Assembly: GCF_013410035.1 (NCBI RefSeq)
Contig: NZ_JACCBW010000002.1
Coordinates: forward strand, 744,001 to 808,000
Length of the DNA stretch: 64,000 bases
From: Nocardioides cavernae
Lineage (GTDB): Bacteria > Actinomycetota > Actinomycetes > Propionibacteriales > Nocardioidaceae
Direction of reading: 5' to 3'
How positions within the stretch are numbered: the stretch's first letter is position 1; each line of letters begins with the position of its first letter. The notes beneath the pieces are model-generated. The model was not told the origin of the DNA and did not search any database. It worked only from the letters and a program-made list of their open reading frames with translations. A program made the translations under genes and the position numbers. Positions 18,133 to 28,189 of this stretch are shown piece by piece.

Positions 18133-19584
18133 TCAGGCGCGGCTGGGCTCCGCGGCAGCGCCCCGGGGCCGGCTGACCAGCACGAAGGTCGCCCACAGGG
18201 CCAGCACGCCGGCGGCGATGCCGATCCCGAGCTGCGGCATGAGCGGCATGGCGATCCCGACGAAACCGCCGATCACCCACGCGAGCTGGAGCGTGGTGTC
18301 GGAACGGGCGAACGCGCTCGCCTGGATCCGGCTCGGGATGTCGCGCTGGATCGTCGAGTCGAGGGACAGCTTGGCCAGCGCCTGGGCCAGCCCGGCGGTC
18401 AGCCCGAGCAGCACCAGCGGGACGATGCCGTAGAAGAGTGCCGCCACGGTCGCCACGACCGCGTCGGCGAGGAGCGCGAGCACCACCGTCACGGCCGGGT
18501 TGAGCTTGCGCAGGACCGAGCCGATCGTGATGCCGAGGGTGTTGCCGAGGCCGGCCGCGCCGATCACGAGGCCGAGCAGCACCTCGGGTCGCCAGTCGCC
18601 GATCGGGTTCTCGCGCAGCAGGAACGCCATGAACATCGTGAGGAAGCCCGACAGCCACCGCGGTCCGCAGTTGGCCCGCAGCGCGAAGGCGACGGCCGCG
18701 GGGATCCGGGTCTTCGTCCGGCGCCCGGTGCGGCCCTCCTCGTCGGAGCCGGTGAGGACCATCTCGCCCTCGCCCTGGCTGGCGTCGACCTGCTCGGGGA
18801 GCCGGATCGCCCAGATCGTGGCGAGCACGAAGATCACGAAGCCGTAGCGCAGCGACCACTCCGGGCCCAGCGTCGAGGCGAGGATCGCGAGGGGCGCGGA
18901 CACGCCCGCGCCGACGATCCCGGCGAGCGAGACCCGCGCGTTGGCCTTGACCAACGTCAGGTCGGGCGGGAGCAGCCGGGGGACGGCGGCGGCCCGCGTG
19001 ACGCCGTACGCCTTGGACGCGACGAGACAGCCGAGGGCCGCGGGGAACAGCCACGGCGACTCCGTGACCACGGCCGTCGCCAGCACCCAGCACAGGAACC
19101 CGCGGATGGCCATCGTCGAGCCGACCGCCCAGCGGCGGCCGTGGCTGAAGCGGTCGAGGAACGGCCCGATCAGGGGAGCGACGACCGCGAAGGGCAGCAT
19201 CGTGAGGCCGAGGAACAGCGCGACCTGGCCGCGCGCCTCACCGGTCGGGACCTGGAAGAAGAGCGTGCCCGCGAGGGAGATCGCGACGGCCGCGTCGCCG
19301 GCGGCGTTGAAGGCGTGCAGCTCGATCAGCCGCGACAGCCCGGAGTCGCCCGCGCCCTCGGCGCGCGCGGCCCGGCGTGCCTGCGTGACGGCGAAGTGTC
19401 CCGCGGTGCCGGCCCCCCGGCCGGCGACCCTGGCTCCGCGGCCGGCGGCCCGGGCGCCGCGAGCGGCACCCGCGAGGGAGCGGCGCACCGCCCCGGGCCG
19501 GATCGGCTGCGTCTGCTGCTCGGTCGGGTCGGAGGCCTGCTCCGAGGCCTGCCCGGAGTGCGGGTCGGGGCGCTCGGAGGTCAC
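18133..19584 (-). CDS. MFS-type membrane transporter with long basic N-terminus
   Basis: The 483-residue protein has about 12 hydrophobic segments between residues 90 and 475, with MFS-like loops such as GPFLDRFSHGRRW. The first 80 residues are unusual: a polar start followed by an alanine/arginine/glycine-rich repeat region (AGRGARVAGRGAG). The substrate is unknown. The GTG at 19584 is chosen because codons upstream are unlike the family. It ends convergent with the cold-shock gene. From memory, M. tuberculosis Rv0876c occupies the same position. Confidence 0.85.
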   Translation of the reverse strand: MTSERPDPHSGQASEQASDPTEQQTQPIRPGAVRRSLAGAARGARAAGRGARVAGRGAGTAGHFAVTQARRAARAEGAGDSGLSRLIELHAFNAAGDAAVAISLAGTLFFQVPTGEARGQVALFLGLTMLPFAVVAPLIGPFLDRFSHGRRWAVGSTMAIRGFLCWVLATAVVTESPWLFPAALGCLVASKAYGVTRAAAVPRLLPPDLTLVKANARVSLAGIVGAGVSAPLAILASTLGPEWSLRYGFVIFVLATIWAIRLPEQVDASQGEGEMVLTGSDEEGRTGRRTKTRIPAAVAFALRANCGPRWLSGFLTMFMAFLLRENPIGDWRPEVLLGLVIGAAGLGNTLGITIGSVLRKLNPAVTVVLALLADAVVATVAALFYGIVPLVLLGLTAGLAQALAKLSLDSTIQRDIPSRIQASAFARSDTTLQLAWVIGGFVGIAMPLMPQLGIGIAAGVLALWATFVLVSRPRGAAAEPSRA

Positions 19585-19682
19585 GCACCCATCTTGGACC
19601 ACGCACCCGACAGCCCGGCGGAGGACGTCCCGGCAGGCGTCCCGACGGGACAGGACCACCGGGCATTTGCCATGATGCGCAC

Positions 19683-20477
19683 GTGATCTCTCTCCGCTCC
19701 CGTGCCGGCAAGCCGGACTCGCCCCTCGCCAAGGCCGTCGACCTGGCCCGCGCGGTGGTGCTCGAGGTGGCCGACCCCGCCGAGGTGGGCGACCACCTCG
19801 GTGCGTACGCCGAGGGCGAGCGTCTGGTCACGCACCACTTCTCCTGCGCGCGCCCGGGCTACCCCGGCTGGTACTGGTCGGTCACGCTCACCCGCGCCAA
19901 GCGCGGCAAGGACATCACCGTCAACGAGGTCGTCCTGCTGCCGGGTGACGAGGCGATCGTCGCCCCCGCGTGGGTGCCCTACAAGGAGCGGCTCCAGCCC
20001 GGCGACCTCTCGCCCGGCGACCTGCTGCCCGTCGAGGACGAGGACGTCCGTCTCGTCCCGACCTACCTCGTCGGCGACGACCCGCTGGACGACCCGCTCG
20101 ACACCGACGCCAAGGCTCAGGTGCGCCGCGTGGCCGAGGACCTCGGCCTCGGCCGGGTCCGCACCCTGAGCCGCGAGGGCCTCGACATGGCAGCCGAGCG
20201 GTGGCACGACGGCGACGGCGGGCCCGACGCGCCCCTCGCCAAGAGCGCCCCGGAGAACTGCTGGTCCTGCGGCTTCCTGGTCCGGCTCAGCGGCTCGCTC
20301 TCGACGCGCTTCGGCGTCTGCGCCAACGGCAACGCCAACGACGACGGCCGGGTCGTCACCTTCGACCACGGCTGCGGCGCCCACTCGGAGGTCAAGCTCG
20401 CGCGCAAGCAGCAGCCGCTCCCGATGCCGGACCACGTGCTCGACACGATCACCGAGGACGGGCTCGAGACCCTCTGA
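19683..20477 (+). CDS. DUF3027-family protein
   Basis: The 264-residue soluble protein belongs to a conserved actinobacterial family of unknown function. A C-terminal cluster of cysteines and histidine (CWSCGF near residue 197, FGVC near 212, HGCGAH near 229) suggests a structural zinc site. The GTG start is preceded by no clear Shine-Dalgarno sequence. It is divergent from the MFS gene, an arrangement conserved in actinobacteria, but its role is not known. Confidence 0.85.
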   Translation: MISLRSRAGKPDSPLAKAVDLARAVVLEVADPAEVGDHLGAYAEGERLVTHHFSCARPGYPGWYWSVTLTRAKRGKDITVNEVVLLPGDEAIVAPAWVPYKERLQPGDLSPGDLLPVEDEDVRLVPTYLVGDDPLDDPLDTDAKAQVRRVAEDLGLGRVRTLSREGLDMAAERWHDGDGGPDAPLAKSAPENCWSCGFLVRLSGSLSTRFGVCANGNANDDGRVVTFDHGCGAHSEVKLARKQQPLPMPDHVLDTITEDGLETL

Positions 20478-20483
20478 CCGCGC

Positions 20484-21083
20484 TCAGGCGCGCGCGAGCA
20501 CCCAGACGGCGTACTCGTCGCTGGGCTCGTGGAGCTCGTAGCTGCCGAAGCGGTGCACCACCCGCAGGCCGGCGGCCTCCGCGTCGGCGACGAACTCCTC
20601 GGCGGGGTACGTCCGGCTGCCGGCCTTGATCGCGGTGAGGTGGAAGCCGACGGCGGCCCGGCCGTCCGGGGCCAGCAGGTCGCGGACCCGCTCCAGCACG
20701 GGGCGTTCGGTGTCCTCGCCGACGTAGACCATCACGTTGCCCACCACGGCGACGAGGTCGAACGTGCCGACCTCGGCCGGGTCGAGGGCGAGCGCCTCGT
20801 GGGGGAGCACCTCGAGGTCGGGGTAGGTCGCGCGCGACTGCTCGCGCAGGGCGGCGTCGGGCTCCGTGGCGACGACGTCGTGCCCGCGCGCGCGGAGGGC
20901 GGCCGCCACCCGGCCCATCCCGGAGCCGATGTCGAGGATCCGCGACGCGCGCGCCGCCATCGCGTCGAGGAAGCGGGCCTCGCCGTCCACGTCCACGCCG
21001 CGCGCCACGCTGTCGGCGAAGTGGCGCCCGTAGCCGCGGTTGTCCTCACCGGCCAGCTCCCACCGGGTCGGCGGGAGCGTCAC
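20484..21083 (-). CDS. class I SAM-dependent methyltransferase
   Basis: The 199-residue protein has a Rossmann-type SAM-binding core with motif I ILDIGSGMGRVAAAL near residues 49-63, an acidic residue ending strand two (TEPD) and a later FDLVAVVGNV. The substrate cannot be predicted. The GTG start at 21083 overlaps the stop of the DUF2530 gene (GTGA), so the two are translationally coupled. Confidence 0.88.
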   Translation of the reverse strand: MTLPPTRWELAGEDNRGYGRHFADSVARGVDVDGEARFLDAMAARASRILDIGSGMGRVAAALRARGHDVVATEPDAALREQSRATYPDLEVLPHEALALDPAEVGTFDLVAVVGNVMVYVGEDTERPVLERVRDLLAPDGRAAVGFHLTAIKAGSRTYPAEEFVADAEAAGLRVVHRFGSYELHEPSDEYAVWVLARA

Positions 21084-21367
21084 CGGGTGCCCCGCTGCGC
21101 CGCGCGCTCCTTGCGCCGGCGGCGGCAGTACTCCAGGCCGCAGAGCCCCAGGCCGAAGCCCGCCAGGCAGGTCCACAGCCACCAGGTCCGCCCGCTCTCC
21201 TCCAGGGCGCCCCAGAACGGCAGCAGCCCCAGGAAGCCCAGCAGCCAGAGCGCGGTCCCGACCTCGGTGGTGCGTACGCCGTCGACGTCGAGCGGCTCGA
21301 CCTGCGCGACGATGTAGGTGCGCCGGCCGATCTCGTGCTGCGTCGGCTGCTCGTCACCCAGGTCCAC
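21080..21367 (-). CDS. DUF2530 small membrane protein
   Basis: This 95-residue protein has two predicted transmembrane helices (ALWLLGFLGLLPFWGAL and WWLWTCLAGFGLGLCGLEY) and a basic C-terminal tail. It is an actinobacterial family of unknown function. I chose the GTG at 21367 because a TAGCGT -10 ends seven bases upstream, although a GTG three codons earlier (21376) is also possible. It leads a two-gene operon with the methyltransferase. Confidence 0.8.
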   Translation of the reverse strand: MDLGDEQPTQHEIGRRTYIVAQVEPLDVDGVRTTEVGTALWLLGFLGLLPFWGALEESGRTWWLWTCLAGFGLGLCGLEYCRRRRKERAAQRGTR

Positions 21368-21374
21368 GTCGCCC

Positions 21375-21380
21375 ACGCTA
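21375..21380 (-). promoter_or_regulatory. -10 element of the DUF2530 operon
   Basis: TAGCGT on the minus strand lies seven bases before the GTG at 21367, identical in sequence and spacing to the XPB operon promoter at 12181-12186. A leaderless transcript is inferred. Confidence 0.45.
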
Positions 21381-21437
21381 CACAAGGGCGCGGACGCGAA
21401 ACACGGCCGTAGCACGCTTCTGCCACACTGCCGTTCC

Positions 21438-22925
21438 GTGACCGACCAGACGCAGACCACCCCCCAGTCCCCGAGGGCCTCCGGGCTCGACGGGTACTTC
21501 CAGATCAGCCGGCGAGGATCGACCGTGGGCCGCGAGGTCCGCGGCGGCGTCGTCACCTTCTTGACGATGGCCTACATCATCGTGCTCAACCCGCTGATCC
21601 TCGGCTTCGTGCCCGACTCGACCGGCGCCTTCCTCGGCGGCGGCGCCGAGCCCGGCAGCGGCATCCCCGCGATCGCCGCCGGCACCGCGCTGGTCGCCGG
21701 CGTGCTCACCATCGCGATGGGCGGCTTCGCCAACTTCCCCCTCGCGCTCGCGACCGGACTCGGCCTCAACGCCTTCGTCGCCAACACCATCGCGCGCCAG
21801 TCGACGTGGGACGCCGCGATGGGCCTGGTCGTCCTGGAGGGCATCGTCATCCTGGTGCTGGTGCTGACCGGCTTCCGCAAGGCGGTCTTCCACGCCGTCC
21901 CCCAGCAGCTCAAGGTGGCGATCTCGGTCGGCATCGGGCTCTTCATCGCCCTCATCGGCTTCGTCGACGCCCGCGTGGTGACCCGCATCCCCGACGCCTT
22001 CCAGACCACCGTGCCGGTGCAGCTCGGCGCCGACGGGCACCTCGGCGGCTGGCCGGTCCTCGTCTTCGTCGTCGGCCTGGCGCTGATGATCGCGTTGTGG
22101 GTCCGCAAGGTGCGGGGCGCGATCCTCATCTCGATCGCGGTGACGACGGTCCTCGCCGTCGTCGTCGAGGCCATCGGCGACCTGGGGGCCTCGTCCGCGG
22201 AGAACCCGAAGGGCTGGTCGCTCAGCGTGCCGAGCCTGAGCGGCGACGTCGTCGGCCTGCCGTCGTTCGACACCCTCGGCTCGGTCGACCTCTTCGGCGC
22301 CTTCAGCTCCACCGGCACCGGCGTCCTCGCCGCGCTCCTGCTGGTCTTCTCGCTGCTGCTCGCCGACTTCTTCGACACGATGGGCACCATGACGGCCATC
22401 GGCGCCGAGGCCGGGCTCAACGACGACGAGGGCACCCCGCCGAACGCCCAGCGCATCCTGGTCGTGGACTCCGTCGCCGCCATCGCCGGCGGCGCCGCCG
22501 GCGTCTCGTCCAACACGTCCTACATCGAGAGCGCCTCGGGCGTCGGGGAGGGCGCCCGCACCGGCCTCGCCTCGGTCGTCACCGGAGTCCTGTTCCTGCT
22601 GGCGACCTTCTTCACGCCGCTCGTCGCGGCCATCCCGTCCGAGGCGGCCGTACCTGCCCTCGTGCTGGTCGGCTTCCTGATGATGCAGCAGGTCACCGAG
22701 ATCGACTGGCGCGACCTCGAGGTGGCCATCCCGGCCTTCCTCACCGTGGTGCTGATGCCGTTCACCTACTCGATCTCCGTCGGCATCGGCGCCGGCTTCG
22801 TGTCGTACGTCCTCATCAAGGTCGTCGTGGGCAAGGTCCGCGACATCCACCCGCTCATGTGGGTCGTCGCCGCGCTCTTCGTCGTCTACTTCGCCTACAC
22901 CCCGATCAGCGGCTGGTTGTCCTGA
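21438..22925 (+). CDS. NCS2-family purine (guanine/hypoxanthine-type) permease
   Basis: The 495-residue integral membrane protein matches the AzgA-like branch of NCS2 transporters. The N-terminus has REVRGGVVTFLTMAYIIVLNP, then the NCS2 signature area (ATGLGLNAFVA) and the DFFDTMGTMTAIGAEAGL motif near residue 315. About 12-14 hydrophobic helices are present. It should import purine bases by proton symport; the exact base is not certain. The GTG start leaves a short hydrophilic N-terminus. The gene is divergent from DUF2530. Confidence 0.92.
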   Translation: MTDQTQTTPQSPRASGLDGYFQISRRGSTVGREVRGGVVTFLTMAYIIVLNPLILGFVPDSTGAFLGGGAEPGSGIPAIAAGTALVAGVLTIAMGGFANFPLALATGLGLNAFVANTIARQSTWDAAMGLVVLEGIVILVLVLTGFRKAVFHAVPQQLKVAISVGIGLFIALIGFVDARVVTRIPDAFQTTVPVQLGADGHLGGWPVLVFVVGLALMIALWVRKVRGAILISIAVTTVLAVVVEAIGDLGASSAENPKGWSLSVPSLSGDVVGLPSFDTLGSVDLFGAFSSTGTGVLAALLLVFSLLLADFFDTMGTMTAIGAEAGLNDDEGTPPNAQRILVVDSVAAIAGGAAGVSSNTSYIESASGVGEGARTGLASVVTGVLFLLATFFTPLVAAIPSEAAVPALVLVGFLMMQQVTEIDWRDLEVAIPAFLTVVLMPFTYSISVGIGAGFVSYVLIKVVVGKVRDIHPLMWVVAALFVVYFAYTPISGWLS

Positions 22926-22945
22926 CGGGCTGACTGCGGCGCTTC

Positions 22946-23041
22946 GTCAGCGATCCCCGGTCAGCCGGGGATTGCTGACGTTGTCGGCCGTTGCAACGCC
23001 TGACAACGTCAGGGAGAGCCGGTCAGCCGGGGATCACTGAC
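22946..23041. repeat. nested palindromes with three pairing arms between permease and marR
   Basis: Arm A (22946-22960) can pair with arm B (22965-22979) at 14 of 15 positions, giving a tight hairpin. Arm C (23027-23041) is a near copy of B, so A can pair with C equally well. B and C belong to a 21-base direct repeat (22959-22979 and 23021-23041) differing at two positions. Between them lies another palindrome, ACGTTGTC (22978-22985) with GACAACGT (23002-23009), centred on CGTTGCAACG (22989-22998). A terminator, a regulatory RNA or an extragenic repeat element are all possible. Confidence 0.7.
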
Positions 23042-23062
23042 GGGCAGATCCGCGGCGGAATA

Positions 23063-23090
23063 GTTAGCACAGGTAATGAGTTATGCTAAC
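23063..23090. promoter_or_regulatory. MarR operator overlapping the marR -10 element
   Basis: A perfect inverted repeat GTTAGCA (23063-23069) and TGCTAAC (23084-23090) with a 14-base spacer overlaps a -10 hexamer TATGCT (23082-23087). The -10 is six bases from the ATG at 23094, so the mRNA is probably leaderless. The layout predicts autorepression of the marR-MFS operon. Confidence 0.65.
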
Positions 23091-23093
23091 GAC

Positions 23094-23537
23094 ATGCCGA
23101 CCGCTGACCTCCGCACCGACACCGGGCTCGCCTCCGAGCTCCGGGCCGGCGTCATGCGCCTGCGCCGCCGCCTGATCTCGGAGCGGCACCCCGACAACGA
23201 CCTCAGCATCAGCCAGATGGTCGTCCTCGGGCTCCTCGTGCGCCACGGCGACCAGACCGTCGGCGAGCTCGCCCGCGCCGAGCGCGTGCAGCCGCCGTCG
23301 ATGACCCGCACGGTCAACTGCCTGGAGGAGGGCGGCCACGTCGAGCGCCGGCCCCACGAGACCGACGGCCGCCAGGTCGTCGTCGCGCTCACCGACGCCG
23401 GCCGAGCGGCCGTGCTGGCCGACCGCCAGCGCCGCGACGCCTGGCTCGCGCGCCAGCTCGGCGGCCTCACGCCGGCCGAGCGCGCCACCCTCCGCGACGC
23501 GGCGCCGATCCTGGCCCGCCTCGCGGTGACCGACTGA
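23094..23537 (+). CDS. MarR-family transcriptional regulator
   Basis: The 147-residue protein has the winged helix of the family (about residues 40-105), with TVGELARAERVQPPSMTRTV as recognition region and the wing RRPHETDGRQVVVALT. I prefer the ATG at 23094 over the in-frame ATG at 23076, because the latter lies inside the operator. It most likely represses itself and the following MFS exporter, with release by a toxic ligand. From memory, Rv0880 is the positional counterpart in M. tuberculosis. Confidence 0.92.
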   Translation: MPTADLRTDTGLASELRAGVMRLRRRLISERHPDNDLSISQMVVLGLLVRHGDQTVGELARAERVQPPSMTRTVNCLEEGGHVERRPHETDGRQVVVALTDAGRAAVLADRQRRDAWLARQLGGLTPAERATLRDAAPILARLAVTD

Positions 23538-23590
23538 CACCCCGACCGACACCCCCACCGACCACCCGACCGACCACCTGACTGACCGAG
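23538..23590 (+). repeat. degenerate ACCGACC-type tandem repeats between marR and the MFS gene
   Basis: The short spacer is made of imperfect copies of ACCGACC/CCGACCAC and almost lacks internal structure. It contains no start codon in the frame of the MFS gene except a CTG at 23578. It may have arisen by slippage. Confidence 0.4.
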
Positions 23591-23598
23591 GAGTCACC

Positions 23599-24879
23599 AC
23601 GAGCCCCACGTTCCGCTCCCTCGCGAACCCGAACTACCGCCGGTACGCCGCTGGCGGCGTCGTGTCCAACACCGGCACCTGGATGCAGCGCATCGCCCAG
23701 GACTGGCTGGTCCTCGAGCTCGCCGCCGGCTCCGGCGCCACCGCGCTCGGCATCACGACCGGCCTGCAGTTCCTGCCGTTCCTGCTGCTCACGCCGTTCG
23801 CCGGCCTCGTGGCCGACCGGATGCCCAAGCAGCGCCTGCTCCAGCTCACCAACCTCGGCATGGCGGTGCCCGCAGCGGTGCTCGGCATCCTCGCCGTGAC
23901 CGGCGTCGCCGAGGTCTGGCACGTCTACGTCCTGGCCCTCGTGCTCGGCGCGGCCTCCGCGTTCGACGCCCCCGCCCGCCAGTCCTTCGTCTCCGAGCTG
24001 GTCGAGCCCGGCGACCTCACCAACGCCGTCGGCCTCAACTCCGCGAGCTTCAACGCCGCGCGCCTCGTCGGCCCCGGCCTCGCCGGGCTGCTCATCGCCG
24101 CCTTCGGCGGGGGAGCGGTCGCGACCGGTTGGGTGATCCTGTTCAACGCGGTGTCGTACGCCGCCCCGATCTGGTCGCTGCGCCACCTCGACGCCAGCCG
24201 GATCGACGCCGCGGCGCCCGCCGACCGCGGACCCGGCGCCATCCGGGAGGGTGTCGCCTACGTCCGGGCGCGACCCGACCTGCTCCTGGTCCTCAGCCTG
24301 GTGTTCTTCGCCGGGACGTTCGGCCTCAACTTCCAGATCACCTCCGCGCTGATGGCGACCGAGGTGTTCGACAAGGGGCCCGAGGAGTTCGGCGCGCTCG
24401 GCACCTTCCTGGCGGTCGGCTCGCTCACCGGTGCCCTGCTCGCCGCGCGACGTACCCAGGTCCGCCACCGCCTCGTGGTCGGCGCCGCGCTGGCGTTCGG
24501 CACGAGCGTCGTGCTGGCCGGCCTGATGCCGTCCTACCTCACGTTCGCGCTGCTCGCCCCGGTCACCGGCCTCACCGCGCTGACCTTCATCACCTCCGCC
24601 AACACCTACATGCAGCTGCACACCGACGCGGGCGTGCGTGGGCGGGTGATGGCGCTCTACCTGATGATCTTCATGGGCGGCACCCCGGTCGGCGCGCCGA
24701 TCATCGGCTGGATCGGGGAGGAGTACGGCGCACGCTGGACCCTGCTCGGCGGTGGCCTGCTGACGATCGCCGGCGTGGCCGTCTCCGCGGTGGTCTACCT
24801 CCGCCTCGAGCGGGCACGCTGGGAGCGGGCGGCTAGAGTGGAGGACGCGCCCGTGGAGCGGGCCTCGGCGGCATTTTGA
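23599..24879 (+). CDS. MFS drug-exporter-type transporter with apparent ACG start codon
   Basis: The 426-residue protein has 12 predicted helices and the MFS_3 (EntS-like) N-terminus FRSLANPNYRRY, then SNTGTWMQRIAQDWLVL. That conserved N-terminus begins at codon 3 after an ACG at 23599, which is placed five bases after a clear GAGGAG Shine-Dalgarno (23588-23593). The first ATG/GTG in frame is the GTG at 23662, which would delete the conserved region and part of helix 1. Start options are therefore ACG, or a mutated or misread ATG. It follows marR and is presumably its target as an efflux pump. Confidence 0.8.
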   Translation, partial: TSPTFRSLANPNYRRYAAGGVVSNTGTWMQRIAQDWLVLELAAGSGATALGITTGLQFLPFLLLTPFAGLVADRMPKQRLLQLTNLGMAVPAAVLGILAVTGVAEVWHVYVLALVLGAASAFDAPARQSFVSELVEPGDLTNAVGLNSASFNAARLVGPGLAGLLIAAFGGGAVATGWVILFNAVSYAAPIWSLRHLDASRIDAAAPADRGPGAIREGVAYVRARPDLLLVLSLVFFAGTFGLNFQITSALMATEVFDKGPEEFGALGTFLAVGSLTGALLAARRTQVRHRLVVGAALAFGTSVVLAGLMPSYLTFALLAPVTGLTALTFITSANTYMQLHTDAGVRGRVMALYLMIFMGGTPVGAPIIGWIGEEYGARWTLLGGGLLTIAGVAVSAVVYLRLERARWERAARVEDAPVERASAAF

Positions 24880-24904
24880 CCCTGCCGGAGCGCCCGAGTA
24901 GCCT
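24876..24904 (+). promoter_or_regulatory. sigma-70-type promoter of the str operon
   Basis: TTGACC (24876-24881) and TAGCCT (24899-24904) are separated by exactly 17 bases, the best promoter in the window. The -35 hexamer includes the TGA stop codon of the MFS gene. Transcription should start near 24911, leaving a leader of about 160 bases before rpsL. Confidence 0.7.
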
Positions 24905-25069
24905 CAATCCTTGTGTCTGGCACGTCCAGACCCCTGCGCATGCTCTCAGCAGCGGCCGATCTCCGAGCCGCTCCCAGCAGGTGGCAACAGGCACGACGCA
25001 GCAACGCACGACACCCGAGCCCGGCACAGCGCCGAGCCGTGACGAGAAACAGAGAGAGGGAACCACCCG

Positions 25070-25441
25070 GTGCCCACCATCAACCAGCTGGTCCGCAAGG
25101 GCCGCCAGGACAAGGTGTCCAAGAACAAGACGCCTGCCCTGAAGGGATCCCCGCAGCGCCGTGGCGTCTGCACCCGCGTCTACACGACCACCCCGAAGAA
25201 GCCGAACTCCGCCCTCCGCAAGGTCGCCCGCGTGCGCCTGAGCAGCGGCGTCGAGGTCACGGCCTACATCCCGGGCGTCGGTCACAACCTGCAGGAGCAC
25301 TCGATCGTGCTCGTGCGCGGCGGCCGTGTGAAGGACCTTCCCGGTGTCCGCTACAAGATCATCCGCGGCTCGCTCGACACCCAGGGTGTCAAGAACCGCA
25401 AGCAGGCCCGCAGCCGCTACGGCGCGAAGAAGGAGAAGTAA
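25070..25441 (+). CDS. rpsL: 30S ribosomal protein S12
   Basis: The 123-residue protein is full length and has the S12 core [28 protein letters not shown] and PGVRYKI. It sits in the decoding centre and is the classical site of streptomycin resistance. The lysine of TPKKPN is the wild-type, sensitive form. GTG start, with GAGAGAGGGA upstream. Its TAA shares one base with the rpsG ATG. Confidence 0.98.
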   Translation: MPTINQLVRKGRQDKVSKNKTPALKGSPQRRGVCTRVYTTTPKKPNSALRKVARVRLSSGVEVTAYIPGVGHNLQEHSIVLVRGGRVKDLPGVRYKIIRGSLDTQGVKNRKQARSRYGAKKEK

Positions 25442-25911
25442 TGCCTCGCAAGGGTCCCGCTCCCAAGCGCCCCCTCGTCGTCGACCCGGTCTACGGCTCG
25501 CAGCTGGTCACCCAGCTCGTCAGCAAGGTCCTCCAGGACGGCAAGAAGGCTGTCGCGCAGCGCATCGTCTACACCGCTCTCGAGGGCTGCCGCGAGAAGA
25601 CCGGCACCGACCCCGTCGTCACGCTCAAGCGCGCGATGGACAACGTCAAGCCGGCCATCGAGGTCAAGTCCCGCCGCGTCGGCGGCGCGACCTACCAGGT
25701 CCCCGTCGAGGTCAAGGCCAACCGCTCCACCACGCTGGCGCTGCGCTGGCTCGTGGGGTACGCCCAGGACCGTCGCGAGAAGACGATGTCCGAGCGCCTC
25801 ATGAACGAGATCCTCGACGCGAGCAACGGCCTCGGCGCCGCTGTGAAGAAGCGCGAGGACACCCACAAGATGGCCGAGTCCAACAAGGCCTTCGCCCACT
25901 ACCGCTGGTGA
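25441..25911 (+). CDS. rpsG: 30S ribosomal protein S7
   Basis: The 156-residue protein begins [10 protein letters not shown] and carries the S7 motifs [10 protein letters not shown] and [17 protein letters not shown]7 starts assembly of the 30S head by binding 16S rRNA. The ATG overlaps the rpsL stop (TAATG), so translation is coupled. Confidence 0.98.
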   Translation: MPRKGPAPKRPLVVDPVYGSQLVTQLVSKVLQDGKKAVAQRIVYTALEGCREKTGTDPVVTLKRAMDNVKPAIEVKSRRVGGATYQVPVEVKANRSTTLALRWLVGYAQDRREKTMSERLMNEILDASNGLGAAVKKREDTHKMAESNKAFAHYRW

Positions 25912-25915
25912 CGTT

Positions 25916-25956
25916 GAGAGGCCGTACGCCCCGCACCCGCGGCCGTACGGCCTCTC
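25916..25956 (+). terminator. strong hairpin between rpsG and fusA
   Basis: Perfect 13-base arms (25916-25928 and 25944-25956, core GGCCGTACG) enclose a 15-base loop. No U tract follows. It could be a partial terminator or processing site that sets the ratio of S12/S7 to elongation factors. Confidence 0.65.
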
Positions 25957-25997
25957 ACCCCACAACCCCACTACTTCCGAGGGACTGAGACACAACA

Positions 25998-28115
<2,118 letters not shown>

Positions 28116-28189
28116 TCGTCGCCGGATCCTCGGCACCCCAGCTGTACCCACACCCACGAGTCACGTAACAACAATCAGGAGGAGCCCCA

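Noticed and set aside
23538..23590. Possible CRISPR-like or direct repeat array
   Set aside because: The units are short, imperfect and contiguous without spacers, so this is simple-sequence drift.
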